The notes beneath the pieces are model-generated. The model had not been told where the DNA came from. It saw nothing but the letters and a program-made list of their open reading frames with translations, and ran no database searches. Shown one piece after another: positions 27,630 to 37,500 of a stretch of 64,000 nt of DNA. The stretch's first letter is position 1. The number at the start of each line of letters is the position of its first letter. Origin of the DNA: Pseudonocardiales bacterium. GTDB lineage: Bacteria; Actinomycetota; Actinomycetes; Mycobacteriales; Pseudonocardiaceae. The stretch covers positions 588,776-652,775 of the forward strand of contig JAHEXI010000001.1 in NCBI GenBank assembly GCA_023252195.1. The letters are read 5' to 3'. The translations under genes were made by a program, and so were the position numbers.

Positions 27630-27989
27630 GTGCGGATAGGTCGCAACGTCGCCGGGTGGCCGTGGCGGCGTGCTGTGGTACGCGGGCCTTCGATGTCTCC
27701 GACGCTGTCAGATGGCGACGTACTGCTGGTCAGTCTGCGAGCCCGGCCACGCCCTGGCGCGGTGGTCCTGGTCGGGTGGTCGCAGCGCCCCGACCAGTTG
27801 TCGGTCAAGCGGGCAATAGGCCGCCACGGTGACGGCTGGTGGGTCCTAGGCGACAACCCCGCCGCGTCCACCGACTCCCGCCAGCTAGGTACCGCAACCC
27901 CGATAGCCGTCGTCCTAGCCCGCCTATCGCCGCATCCCCGCATTCAGCGGGCTCAGCGGGGTGACAAGCACCCGTATAACCCCGCTTAG
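27630..27989 (+). CDS. sodX: Nickel-type superoxide dismutase maturation protease
   Basis: A 119-residue S26-type (signal-peptidase-like) protease that cuts the NiSOD leader. It starts at GTG 27630. The catalytic serine is S21 in RGPSMSPTL and the lysine is K60 in LSVKRAIGRH; GDGWWVLGDNPAASTDSR is the third S26 box. There is no clear transmembrane anchor, consistent with SodX acting in the cytosol. It is divergent from sodN. Its TAG (27987-27989) overlaps the rmlC TAA on the other strand, both in the right arm of a palindrome. Confidence 0.93.
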   Translation: MRIGRNVAGWPWRRAVVRGPSMSPTLSDGDVLLVSLRARPRPGAVVLVGWSQRPDQLSVKRAIGRHGDGWWVLGDNPAASTDSRQLGTATPIAVVLARLSPHPRIQRAQRGDKHPYNPA

Positions 27990-28004
27990 CCCGCTGAATG
28001 CGGG
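27937..28004. terminator. Long palindrome covering the sodX and rmlC stop codons
   Basis: The left arm 27937-27962 (begins CCCGCATTCAGCGGG) pairs with the right arm 27979-28004 over 26 bp with one mismatch, separated by about 16 bases. Both convergent genes end inside the right arm. It is a bidirectional terminator or repeat element. Confidence 0.8.
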
Positions 28005-28600
28005 ACAGCGGCGCGAAGCTCCGCGTAGCGGGTCTGACAGTCCCGCCAGGTGGGGAGGATGGCGGCGGCTTCGGCGAGGGTGGGGGCTGTGCGGTCTTTG
28101 TCGGAGAGGATCAGGTCTTGGTCGGTGGGCCAGGGTAGGCCTAGGGCCGGATCCAGCGGGTGCACGGTGTGTTCTGCGGCGGGGTTGTACCCAGTGGAGC
28201 ACAGGTACGTCATGACGGTGTCATCGGTCAGCGCGATGAACGCGTGCCCGAGGCCCTCGGGTAGGTACACCGCGCGGGCGGTCGCGGTGTCCAGCAGCAC
28301 CGACTCCCAGCGGCCGAAGGTGGGGGAGTCAACCCGGACATCGATCGCGACGTCCAGCAGCGCACCCCGGGAGCAGTGCACGTACTTCGCTTGGCCGGGT
28401 GGCACGTCGGAGAAATGCACCCCGCGGATCACGCCGCGGCGGGAGACGCTGTGGTTGGACTGCGCCACATGCAGCCGGTGCCCCGTGGCGTCGAGGAACG
28501 CGCCTTCGTGGAACGGGGCGAGGAACTGGCCCCGCGCGTCGGGGTAGACCTTCGGAGTGAACTCGACCACTCCGGGGATCGTCAGCTCACGGAACTGCAC
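27986..28600 (-). CDS. rmlC: dTDP-4-dehydrorhamnose 3,5-epimerase family protein
   Basis: A 204-residue cupin enzyme that converts dTDP-4-keto-6-deoxyglucose to dTDP-4-keto-rhamnose for cell-wall rhamnose, or a related dTDP-sugar epimerase. GTG 28600 yields MQFRELTIPGVVEFTPKVYPDARG; the frame up to 28693 is not conserved. The catalytic histidine motif GVIRGVHFSDVPPGQAKYVHC and the DVAIDVRVDSPTFG and VYLPEGLGHAFIAL segments are family hallmarks. No other dTDP-rhamnose genes are nearby, so the exact sugar is uncertain. Confidence 0.87.
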   Translation of the reverse strand: MQFRELTIPGVVEFTPKVYPDARGQFLAPFHEGAFLDATGHRLHVAQSNHSVSRRGVIRGVHFSDVPPGQAKYVHCSRGALLDVAIDVRVDSPTFGRWESVLLDTATARAVYLPEGLGHAFIALTDDTVMTYLCSTGYNPAAEHTVHPLDPALGLPWPTDQDLILSDKDRTAPTLAEAAAILPTWRDCQTRYAELRAAVPHSAG

Positions 28601-28755
28601 GGTGCTCGAGCCTAGCCAGGGCTCCACGCTAGCTAGCGGTCTGGCGGCACAAAGCGACTTTAGGCACCTGATGTGGTGACAATCTAGATCCACTTCGGCG
28701 GAAGTTGTCCCTCAACTGTCACAGCCGGTTGCACAAGGCGCATAACCAATCGGCA

Positions 28756-28773
28756 GTTCACGCGTTGGTGAAC
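28756..28773. promoter_or_regulatory. Short palindrome upstream of the PAS-GGDEF-EAL gene
   Basis: GTTCAC, six bases, then GTGAAC form an inverted repeat 75 bases before the proposed start codon. The right half with its flank (GTGAACTCGAC) is shared with the palindrome at 33288-33348. It may be an operator or a repeat fragment. Confidence 0.3.
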
Positions 28774-28847
28774 TCGACAGGGTTGTGACACCTCGTTGCC
28801 AGCACCGGAGCGTTTGGCCGCGGTTGGCGAGACGGGAAGGTGGTGCC

Positions 28848-31754
28848 GTGGCCGAGCGCGCTGAGCGGGTCGAGTTCGTGCCCTTGTCGCTGGACCCTGC
28901 TGAGGTGTCATGGGTGGCGCCGGGCCGCTCCCTTGCGGCGTTCCGGGCGGGCCGGTCGGTGTCGCTGCCGTCAACCCAGGCGGCGTCGATTCCGCTCGCG
29001 CAGTACTCAGCGCCGCCGAGCCCGTTGTCCCAGATCACCTTGCCGCAGTCGGCTGCGCTGGTCTGTGAAGGTGGCGTGGTCGTGCAGGCCAACCAGGCCG
29101 CGGTCCAGCTCGCCGGTAGGTGGTTCCCCGATTCGCTGACCGGCCTCCCGTTGCATCGCCTGCTCAGGGGACCAGATGGCGGCAGTGCCAAAGACACCGA
29201 CGCCGAGCTGATCGGACCGGACGGGCGTGCGGTACCGGTGCGGGTGACGCGTTGGACGGTGCCGGGCACGGATCTGCTGATGGTGTTCTTAGTCGACGTC
29301 TCCGACCTGTGCTCGGCCCGTCATGCCGTGGGTACCGGCGAGCTTGCCCAGGAACACTCCGGACTGCTCGAGGCGCAGCGGATCGCTCAGGTCGGCAGCT
29401 TCACCTGGGACTGGCTGAGTAACGAGATCACTTACAGCCCGGGCCTGGTGGAGCTGTTCGCCGGGCACTGCATCGACGCCGCCGACCCGTTTTGTCACAT
29501 CCATCCGGAGGATCTGCCCGATCTGCTCCGGCGGGTGCATGAGATGGCTTCCGACCGCGATTCGGGCATTCTGGAGCTGGAGTTCCGCGGTCTGCCCGAG
29601 CACGGTGACAATTACTACCTGTGCCGCCTGCGAGCCGAGCGTTCGACAAGTGGGGAGGTCCTGCGGCTGGTAGGCACCATGCAGGACGTCACTGCGACTC
29701 GAGCAGTGGAGCGGGCGCTGCGTGCGGAGCAGCATCGGCTGGCACAAGCGCAGCGGGTGGCCCGGATCGGTACCTGGGAGTGGGACCCCGGCTGCGACCG
29801 GCTGGTCTGGTCGGACATGATGCAGGACCTCTACGGAGTGGCCGTCCGGCAGACCACGTACCAGACCTTCCTTTCCCTGGTCCATCCTGATGACCGGGAG
29901 TGGGTCGACGAGCTCTGGCGGCAGCTGGTAGTCGACCAGTTGCCAGTGGAATGCGAGCACCGGGTGCTCCGACCCGACGGGACGGTTCGCACCGTCCGCT
30001 GCCATGGCGCGGCCGTCCCGGACGCCTCCGGGTCTGCGCGCCTGCTCGGCACCGTGCAGGACGTCACCGAGCAGCGGGCTGCTGAGACCCGGATGATGCG
30101 TTCTAGCCAGCGCTTCGCCGACCTGGTGGCGATCGCACCAGTCGGCATTGGGATCTTCGATGACAACGACCGGATCGTCGACGCCAACGAAGCGCTGTGC
30201 AAACTGTTGGGCTACGACCTGGAGACGCTTCGCGGGATGAGCTCCGAGGCGCTCGCGCACCCCGACGATCGGGCCGACCGGTTGCGCACCCTGCGCGCCC
30301 AGCATGGAGCCGGGTCCTACACGGTGCCGCAGCGGATGCTGCTGCGGGCCGACGGTGATCCGGTGTACTGCGAGCTCAACGTCTCGGCATCGGTGCAGGA
30401 CGACGGCCAGCGATTCCTGCTGGTGATGTTCACCGACATCACCGACCGGCGCCGGGTGGCCGCGTCGCTGAGCTACCGTGCGACGCACGACGAACTCACC
30501 GGCCTGCCCAATCGGGCTGCGATCACCGACACCCTGACCGAGATGCTGGCCTGTGGCGACCGCGATATCGCGGTGCTGTTCTGCGACATCGACAACTTCA
30601 AGCGGGTCAACGACGCGCTCGGCCATGATGCTGGTGACGAGCTGTTGGTCGCGCTGGCGCGGTGGCTGCAGGACGGGTTACCGCCGGGTTGCACCGCCGG
30701 CCGGCTGTCCGGCGACGTTTTCGTGGTGATCAGCTCCGACGTCGCCGCCCAGGGCGGCATCAGCTCGCTCGTCGCCACGGTCTCGGGGTTGTTGCGGACC
30801 GCGACCCCGCTGCGCGGCCAGGTGATCCGGGTTTCGACCGCGATTGGAGTGGCTGTGCCGGACGCCTCGACTCGCAGCGCGCAGGACTTGATGCGCTTCG
30901 CCGACGCGGCCATGTTCGAGGCGAAGCGGACCGACACCGGGCATTTCGCGATGGCCGACCCGGCGCTGATCGAGTCAGCCGATCAGCAGGTGGAGCTGGA
31001 GTGTCAGCTTCGGGAGGCGATCGCTCGCGACGAACTACAGTTGCACTACCAGCCGGTGGTCAATCCGGACGGCGTGATTGTCTCCGCGGAGGCGCTGATC
31101 CGCTGGCAGCACCCGGAACGTGGAATGCTCAGCCCAGCCGTGTTCTTACCAGTGGCCGAGCGCGGCGGTCTGATGCGTGAGCTCGACCGGTGGGTGCTGC
31201 GGACTGCCCTGCGGGAGGCGCGGGGCTGGGTGGCATGGGATGGTCGCCCGGTTGCCGTCGCGGTCAACCTTGCCGATCCCGGTGATTCCGACTTCGTGGC
31301 GACTGTTGCGACCGCGGTGGCCGAGAGCGAGCTGCCCTGGGACCGGCTGGTGCTGGAATTGGTGGAAACCGTTTTGGTCGACCTGCCGGGCGCTACTCGC
31401 CAGGTGATGGCTGAACTAGTCGAGCGAGGGGCGCGGTTCGCGGTCGACGACTTCGGTACCGGGTATTCTTCGCTGGCGCGGCTGAAGGAGCTGCCCGCGC
31501 AGATCGTCAAGCTCGACGGCCGATTCATTTCGGGGGTATGCGACGACCAGCAGGACTTCGCAGTGGTCCGCGCGGTGGTCGACATGGCCCGCGCGATGGG
31601 TCGCGTCTGTGTCGCCGAGTGTGTCGAGACCGCCGACCAGTTCCAGGTGCTCCGGGACCTAGGCGTGGATGCCTACCAAGGCTGGCTATTCTCCCGCGCC
31701 CTCCCCGCACCCGATTTCCGTGCCCTCCTCATGCGCGGCCCCCTACTTCCCTAG
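28848..31754 (+). CDS. Multi-PAS GGDEF-EAL cyclic-di-GMP signalling protein
   Basis: A 968-residue cytosolic sensor-effector. GTG 28848 follows GGGAAGG. The N-terminus carries a divergent PAS-like region (about 70-150), then three PAS folds (about 170-535), recognisable by GSFTWDW, GTWEWDPGC and VGIGIFDDNDRIVDANEALC. The GGDEF domain (about 540-700) keeps FCDIDNFKRVNDALGHDAGD, but its active motif reads LSGDVF instead of GGDEF, so cyclase activity is doubtful. The EAL domain (about 715-960) keeps AEALIRW, the glutamate in LELVET, DDFGTGYSSL, KLDGRF, AECVET and QGWLFSR, so phosphodiesterase activity is plausible. No membrane segments are present. Confidence 0.9.
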   Translation: MAERAERVEFVPLSLDPAEVSWVAPGRSLAAFRAGRSVSLPSTQAASIPLAQYSAPPSPLSQITLPQSAALVCEGGVVVQANQAAVQLAGRWFPDSLTGLPLHRLLRGPDGGSAKDTDAELIGPDGRAVPVRVTRWTVPGTDLLMVFLVDVSDLCSARHAVGTGELAQEHSGLLEAQRIAQVGSFTWDWLSNEITYSPGLVELFAGHCIDAADPFCHIHPEDLPDLLRRVHEMASDRDSGILELEFRGLPEHGDNYYLCRLRAERSTSGEVLRLVGTMQDVTATRAVERALRAEQHRLAQAQRVARIGTWEWDPGCDRLVWSDMMQDLYGVAVRQTTYQTFLSLVHPDDREWVDELWRQLVVDQLPVECEHRVLRPDGTVRTVRCHGAAVPDASGSARLLGTVQDVTEQRAAETRMMRSSQRFADLVAIAPVGIGIFDDNDRIVDANEALCKLLGYDLETLRGMSSEALAHPDDRADRLRTLRAQHGAGSYTVPQRMLLRADGDPVYCELNVSASVQDDGQRFLLVMFTDITDRRRVAASLSYRATHDELTGLPNRAAITDTLTEMLACGDRDIAVLFCDIDNFKRVNDALGHDAGDELLVALARWLQDGLPPGCTAGRLSGDVFVVISSDVAAQGGISSLVATVSGLLRTATPLRGQVIRVSTAIGVAVPDASTRSAQDLMRFADAAMFEAKRTDTGHFAMADPALIESADQQVELECQLREAIARDELQLHYQPVVNPDGVIVSAEALIRWQHPERGMLSPAVFLPVAERGGLMRELDRWVLRTALREARGWVAWDGRPVAVAVNLADPGDSDFVATVATAVAESELPWDRLVLELVETVLVDLPGATRQVMAELVERGARFAVDDFGTGYSSLARLKELPAQIVKLDGRFISGVCDDQQDFAVVRAVVDMARAMGRVCVAECVETADQFQVLRDLGVDAYQGWLFSRALPAPDFRALLMRGPLLP

Positions 31755-31780
31755 CCCACACTCGCCAGCCCCATCTCGAT

Positions 31781-31850
31781 AGCCCTGACATGGAGACATA
31801 TCGGGACTATCGGACCCGGTTTTGCCCCGATATGTCTCCATGTCGGGGCT
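31781..31850. terminator. Long palindrome between the GGDEF-EAL and MFS genes
   Basis: Arms 31781-31805 (begins AGCCCTGACATGGAGACAT) and 31826-31850 pair over 25 bp with one G-T wobble, with a 20-base loop. It separates two convergent genes and ends six bases from the MFS stop codon. Confidence 0.8.
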
Positions 31851-31855
31851 GACTG

Positions 31856-33223
31856 TCAGTTTGCGGTGGCGGTGCGGCTGGCGATGGTTGCGCCTAGGAG
31901 GCCTAGCGCGGCTAGTAGCGCTAGCAGGACGAGCAGCGCATGCGCGGGCGAGCCGAGCAAGGCCAGCAGTGCGCCGCCGGCGCCGATCAGAGTTGCGGTG
32001 GTGAGCTGTTCGGACATCTGCGCCGCGGAGGAGTGGAAACCGACCTCGCCGGCGCCGGACTGCTGCAGCAGCAGAAACGATACCGACGAGTAGCCCAGCC
32101 CCATTCCGATCCCGGCGACGCCCCACAGCGGCAGGGCCAACCACGGCGTACCCCAGGCAGGTGCGACCAGCAGTAGCCCGGCGTCGCCTGCGGTGAGCAG
32201 GATGAAACCGATCCGCAGTAGCCGCTGCCGGGGTAGGACCGGATGGTGACCTTGCCATGCTGAGGCCGCCGACCAGCCGAGCGAGCCGACCGCCAGCGGG
32301 ATCCCGGCAGCGGCCAGCGTCCAGTGGTGGGTGCTGGTCAAGATCAGCGGCAGGTACGAGTTGGCGGTGAGGAACACCCCGGCGAGTAGACCCCGCGCCG
32401 CCACCACGGTCGCCACGCCACGGCGGGCCCGAAACACACCGTCGGGCAGCAACCGGCGCATCGACGCCAGCAGTGCCACCAGCGCCACGCCGGCCACCGC
32501 AGCGGCCGAGACGCTGGGATGCTGAGCCGCCCAACTCAGCGCGGAGACTCCCGCTGCGGCGCCCAGGGCGGCCAGTACCACACCGCGCCGGCGAGCAGTG
32601 CTGCCTCGGCCCGGGTCCGGTGGGCCGAGCCGGCGCACCGTCGGCACCACCAGCCCGACTGCGAGAACCACCACCGGGACCAGGCCGAGGAACACCCAGT
32701 GCCAGGACAGCCGTTCGGTCACCACTCCGGCGAGCGGCGGTCCGATCAACGAGGGCACTACCCATGCCGAGGACATCAACCCGAAGATGGCGGGACGGGT
32801 CCGCTCGGGATAAACCACCGAGATGAGCACGTAGACCGCCACCGTCAGGGTGCCGGCGCCCAATCCCTGTAACACCCGCCCCACCAGCAGCTGCGCCATA
32901 CCGGTGGCCGTACCGGCCATCGTTAGACCGGCCCCGAACAGCACCGGGCCCCCCACCAGCGGAATTCTCGGGCCGACCAGATCACACCATCGGCCGCCGA
33001 GCACGGTCCCGAACACCCCGGCCGCCATGAACGCCACGAACGGCCAGGCGTACAGCGACAGCTCGCCGAGGTCGGCCACCAAGGCCGGCATGGCCGTCCC
33101 CACCCCCATCGCCTCGAACGCCACCATGCTGATCAGCAGCAGCACGCCGATCGTGGTCGCGCGGCGGCTCGGGCCGAACAGCTCCGAGCGAACCGTCGTC
33201 ACGGCCTCGGGAATTGCGCTCAC
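31856..33223 (-). CDS. MFS transporter
   Basis: A 455-residue major facilitator with about 12-14 membrane helices. GTG 33223 (MSAIPEAVTTVRSELF) is preferred over the upstream frame to 33265, which lacks hydrophobic or conserved sequence. The loop 2-3 motif GGRWCDLVGPRIPLVGG, the helix 4 arginine in GRVLQGLGAGTLTVAVYVLIS and motif C-like PSLIGPPLAGVVTERLSWHWVF are typical of drug-proton antiporters. The substrate is unknown. Convergent with the GGDEF-EAL gene and divergent from the aldo/keto reductase gene. Confidence 0.85.
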   Translation of the reverse strand: MSAIPEAVTTVRSELFGPSRRATTIGVLLLISMVAFEAMGVGTAMPALVADLGELSLYAWPFVAFMAAGVFGTVLGGRWCDLVGPRIPLVGGPVLFGAGLTMAGTATGMAQLLVGRVLQGLGAGTLTVAVYVLISVVYPERTRPAIFGLMSSAWVVPSLIGPPLAGVVTERLSWHWVFLGLVPVVVLAVGLVVPTVRRLGPPDPGRGSTARRRGVVLAALGAAAGVSALSWAAQHPSVSAAAVAGVALVALLASMRRLLPDGVFRARRGVATVVAARGLLAGVFLTANSYLPLILTSTHHWTLAAAGIPLAVGSLGWSAASAWQGHHPVLPRQRLLRIGFILLTAGDAGLLLVAPAWGTPWLALPLWGVAGIGMGLGYSSVSFLLLQQSGAGEVGFHSSAAQMSEQLTTATLIGAGGALLALLGSPAHALLVLLALLAALGLLGATIASRTATAN

Positions 33224-33287
33224 GGCGACCAGCCTGCAACCTCGACCCGGGTACAGGTCAAGCATGGGGCGTGCGAGGGGCGCGTGT

Positions 33288-33348
33288 CGTGAACTCGACC
33301 AGCCCGACGTCGGGAGGGGCTGGGAACGTCGGTCGAGTCGAGTTCACG
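33288..33348. repeat. Inverted repeat upstream of the aldo/keto reductase gene
   Basis: CGTGAACTCGAC (33288-33299) and GTCGAGTTCACG (33337-33348) are perfect 12-bp arms; the inner loop has its own GCCCGACGTCGGG palindrome. It lies between divergent genes, so it is not a simple terminator. GTGAACTCGAC also occurs at 28768-28778. Confidence 0.6.
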
Positions 33349-33406
33349 GCCAGTAGCAACATCGGCTCCGGTGGTCCGATGGGCGCTGCGGTGCCAGTCT
33401 GGGGGT

Positions 33407-34399
33407 ATGGAGTACACGCAGCTGGGTCGTAGCGGCCTTTCGGTGTCCCGACTGTGCCTGGGGACGATGAACTTCGGCCCGGAGACCTCGGAGGCGGACA
33501 GCCACACGATCATGGATCGGGCCCACGAGCAGGGCATCAATTTCTTCGACACCGCGAATGTCTATGGCTGGAAGAAGGGTGAAGGGGTTACCGAGCAGAT
33601 CATCGGCCGATGGTTCGCCGGCGGTGGCGGGCGCCGGGAACGCACCGTGTTGGCGACCAAGCTCTACGGCTCGATGGGGGACTGGCCCAATGAGACCAAG
33701 CTGTCCGCGCTGAACATCCGGCGGGCTTGCGACGACTCGCTGCGCCGGCTGCAGACCGATTACATAGACCTCTATCAGATGCACCACGTGGACCGGGCCA
33801 CCCCGTGGGATGAGATCTGGGAGGCCATGTCGGTACTCCGGCAACAAGGAAAGATCATCTACGTCGGCTCATCGAACTTCGCCGGCTGGCACCTGGCCAA
33901 GGCGCAGGAGGCGGCTCACCGGCAGCATGTCACGGGCCTGGTCAGCGAGCAGTCCATCTACAATCTGCTCACCCGATGGGTCGAATTGGAGGTGCTGCCC
34001 GCCGCGCGGGACTACGGCATCGGCGTGATCCCCTGGTCGCCGCTCAACGGCGGCCTGCTCAGCGGGGTACTGCGCAAGCAACGCGAAGGCGGCGGCTCGC
34101 GAAGCACCACCGGACGTTCGGCCGACGCGCTCGAAGCGAACCGGGAGCGCATCGACGCCTACGAGAAGCTGTGCGCCGACCTCGGCGAGGACCCCGCCAA
34201 CGTCGGGCTGGCCTGGCTGCTGCACCAGGACGGCGTCACCGCGCCGATCGTCGGTCCGCGGACCGTCGCGCAACTGGACAGCTCACTACGAGCCGTCACG
34301 ATCACTCTGAACGCCGACGTGCTGGCCAGGCTCGACGAGCTGTTCCCGGCGCCCGGGCCCCACGGCGTCAAACCCGCCCCGGAGGCCTATGCGTGGTAA
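33407..34399 (+). CDS. Aldo/keto reductase
   Basis: A 330-residue NADPH-dependent reductase of the AKR (voltage-gated K channel beta/YajO-like) group. ATG 33407 gives MEYTQLGRSGLSVSRLCLGTMNFG. The catalytic tetrad is visible: Asp and Tyr in FFDTANVYGWKKGEG, Lys in VLATKLYG and His in LYQMHHVD. Cofactor residues lie in GVIPWSPLNGGLLSG and PIVGPRTVAQLDSS. The substrate cannot be told. A large palindrome lies upstream. Confidence 0.9.
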   Translation: MEYTQLGRSGLSVSRLCLGTMNFGPETSEADSHTIMDRAHEQGINFFDTANVYGWKKGEGVTEQIIGRWFAGGGGRRERTVLATKLYGSMGDWPNETKLSALNIRRACDDSLRRLQTDYIDLYQMHHVDRATPWDEIWEAMSVLRQQGKIIYVGSSNFAGWHLAKAQEAAHRQHVTGLVSEQSIYNLLTRWVELEVLPAARDYGIGVIPWSPLNGGLLSGVLRKQREGGGSRSTTGRSADALEANRERIDAYEKLCADLGEDPANVGLAWLLHQDGVTAPIVGPRTVAQLDSSLRAVTITLNADVLARLDELFPAPGPHGVKPAPEAYAW

Positions 34400-34407
34400 C
34401 GAGCTCG

Positions 34408-34593
34408 CTAGAGATCTTCCGGGTCGTCGGCGTCGTCCCGGGCTAGGTAGGTGGCCAGCCGCTCGACGGCGTCCTCAAAATCCGGGTGTTCGTCGACGAA
34501 CGCTCGGAGGCGGGCGGCCAGCCACTCGACGCGGAGCTGCTCGCCGCCGCGCCGGTCTTCGAGTTCCTCAATGCCACGGTCGGTGAAGTACAT
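34408..34593 (-). CDS. DUF6104-family small protein
   Basis: A 61-residue acidic protein beginning MYFTDRGIEELEDRRGGEQL and ending in a D/E-rich tail. It starts three bases after the kgd stop on the same strand, so it is the last gene of that transcript. The family is recognised as an actinobacterial protein of unknown function usually found next to the 2-oxoglutarate dehydrogenase/decarboxylase gene, suggesting a regulatory link that is unproven. Confidence 0.78.
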   Translation of the reverse strand: MYFTDRGIEELEDRRGGEQLRVEWLAARLRAFVDEHPDFEDAVERLATYLARDDADDPEDL

Positions 34594-34596
34594 GGC

Positions 34597-37500
34597 TCAA
34601 CCTCCGAGAGCGGCGGTGATGAGCTCGCGCTGCTCGACCTCATGCACCTTGGCCGACCCCGCAGACGGAGCTGCCATGGCACGCCGGGAGATCCGCCGCA
34701 ATCCGCCCAGCCGCTCGGGCATCAGCTCGGGCAGGCTCAGCCCGTAGAACGGCCAGGTGCCCTGGTTGGCTGGTTCCTCCTGCACCCAGTACACCTCGGT
34801 CGCGTGCGGATAGCGGTCCAGCGCCGTGGCCAGCCGTCGCTGGGGCACCGGATAGAGCTGCTCGACACGCACGATCGCAGTATCGGCGATGCCACGTTGC
34901 TGGCGTGCGGCGTGCAACTCATAGCTGATTTTGCCGCTGCACAGCAGGACCCGGCGCACCGCCGAGCAATCGATCACCATCGGGTCATCGAGAACCGACG
35001 CGAACCGGCCCGAGGTGAAGTCCTGCACCGGGCTCACCGCCGCCTTTAGGCGCAGCATCGACTTCGGGGTGAACACGACCAACGGCCGGTGCACGCCGTC
35101 TAGGGCATGCCGGCGCAGCAGGTGGAAGTAGTTGGCCGGAGTGGACGGCTGCGCCACGGTCATGGAGCCCTCGGCGCATAGCTGTAGGAACCGCTCAATG
35201 CGTCCCGACGTGTGGTCCGGGCCCTGCCCTTCGTGACCATGCGGCAGCAGCAGAACGACATCGGATCGCTGACCCCATTTGGCCTCACCCGAGGAGATGA
35301 ACTCGTCGATCACCGGCTGCGCGCCATCGGCGAAGTCACCGAACTGCGCCTCCCACAGCACCAAGGCGTCCGGGTTCGCCACCGAGTAGCCGTATTCGAA
35401 GCCCAGCGCAGCGAACTCCGACAATGCCGAGTCGTAGGCCATGAACTTCGCCTGGTTCGGGGCGAGGTTATTCAACGGCGTGTACTCGGCCCCGGTCTTA
35501 CGGTCGATCAGCACCGAGTGTCGTTGAACGAATGTGCCACGCCTGGTGTCCTGGCCGGACAACCGCACCGTGCGGCCGTCCAGGCACACCGAGCCCAGCG
35601 CCAGCAGTTCGGCGAAGGCCCAGTCGATGCCGCCCTCGCGGGCCATTTTCGCCCGTTTTTCCAGCACTGGTCTGACCCTGGGATGCGGAGTGAAACCTGC
35701 AGGCAGGTCAACGTGCGCGTCGGCGATCCGCTCGATGACGCTGCGATCCACCCCGGTGGACAGTCCGGTGGGTACCGGCTGCTCGGTCTCGACCGATTCG
35801 CTCGGCGCCGCAGCCCGTTTTTCCAGCTCTCGAACCTCGTTGAATACGTGTTCGAGCTGCTGCGCGTAGTCCTTCAGGACGCGCTCGGCCTCCTCGACGG
35901 ACATGTCTCCGCGGCCGATGAGCGCCTCGGTATAACCCTTGCGGACCGACCGCTTGGTGTCGATGATGTCGTACATTTTCGGCTGCGTCATCGACGGGTC
36001 ATCGCCCTCATTGTGACCACGGCGGCGGTAGCACACCATGTCGATCACAACGTCTTTCTGGAATGCCTGCCGGTATTCCACGGCCAGCTTGGCCACCCAG
36101 ACGCAGGACTCCGGGTCGTCACCATTGACGTGGAACACGGGCGCGCCGATCATCTTCGCGACGTCGGTCGAGTACTCGCTGGACCGCGCGTACTGCGGTG
36201 CCGTGGTGAATCCGACCTGATTGTTCACGATCACATGCACGGTGCCGCCGGTGCGGTATCCGCGCAATTGGGACAGATTGAGCGTCTCGGCCACCACGCC
36301 TTGCCCGGCAAAGGCGGCGTCTCCGTGCAGTGCCACAGGCATTACGGTGAAACCGTCCGGGCCCTTGTCCAGTAGGTCCTGCTTGGCTCGCGTGATGCCC
36401 TCCAGCACCGGATCCACCGCCTCCAGGTGCGACGGGTTGGAGGTCAGGGACACCTTCGTCTCGCCGTCGCCGAACATCCGGTAGTACTTGCCCTCGGCGC
36501 CCAGGTGGTACTTGACGTCACCGGAGCCGTGTGCCTGGCCGGGGTCGACGTTGCCCTCGAACTCGCGGAAGATCTGCGAATACGGCTTGCCCACGACGTT
36601 GGCCAGCACGTTGAGCCGCCCACGGTGCGGCATGCCGAGCACCACCTCGTCCAGCTCGTACTCGGCAGCCTTGTCCAGCACCGCGTCCAGCAGCGGGATG
36701 ACCGTCTCGGCGCCCTCCAGAGAGAACCGCTTCTGCCCGACGTATTTCGTCTGCAGGAACGTCTCGAAGGACTCCGCGGCGTTGAGCTTGGACAAGATGT
36801 ACTTCTGCTGCGCGCGGGAGGGTTTTTCATGCACCCGCTCGACACGCTCCTGCAACCACTGCCGCTCATCGGGCGCCAGGATGTGCATGTACTCCACCCC
36901 GACGTTGCGGCAGTAAGCGTTGCGTAGCACGCCCAGGACGTCGCGCAGCTTCATGTGGGAATGCCCGGCGAAACCGCCGACGGCGAACGTCCGATCCAGG
37001 TCCCACAGGGTGAGGCCGTGGCTGAGCACGTCGAGATCGGGGTGTCTGCGCTGGCGGTAGTTCAACGGGTCGGTGTCGGCCATCAGGTGGCCGCGGGTGC
37101 GGTAAGCGTCGATCAGCTCGAGTACCCGGGCGGTCTTGGTGACCTGCCCCTCGGGAATGTCCTGTACCCAGCGCACCGGCTCGTAGGGCACCCGCAGCGA
37201 GGCGAACACGTCGTCGTAGAAATTGTCGTCGCCCAGCAGTAGCCCGTGTACCCGGCGCAGGAACTCGCCGGACTCGGCACCCTGGATGATGCGGTGATCG
37301 TAGGTGGAGGTCAGCGTGATGATCTTGCTGATCGCCATCTCGGCGAGCGCCTCGTCGCTGGCGCCTTGAAAGGCCGCCGGGTACTCCATCGCACCGACGC
37401 CGATGATGGCGCCCTGCCCGGACATCAGCCGAGGCACCGAGTGGTTGGTGCCGATGGTGCCCGGGTTGGTCAGCGTGATCGTGGTGGCTGTGAGGTCCTC

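Noticed and set aside
29289..30626. 445-codon minus-strand frame opposite the PAS region
   Set aside because: No domain signature and opposite to clearly coding PAS domains.
31743..32765. 340-codon minus-strand frame overlapping the MFS gene
   Set aside because: Same-strand alternative frame; the MFS frame has the hydrophobic helices and motifs, this one only Arg/Gly/Ala-rich sequence.
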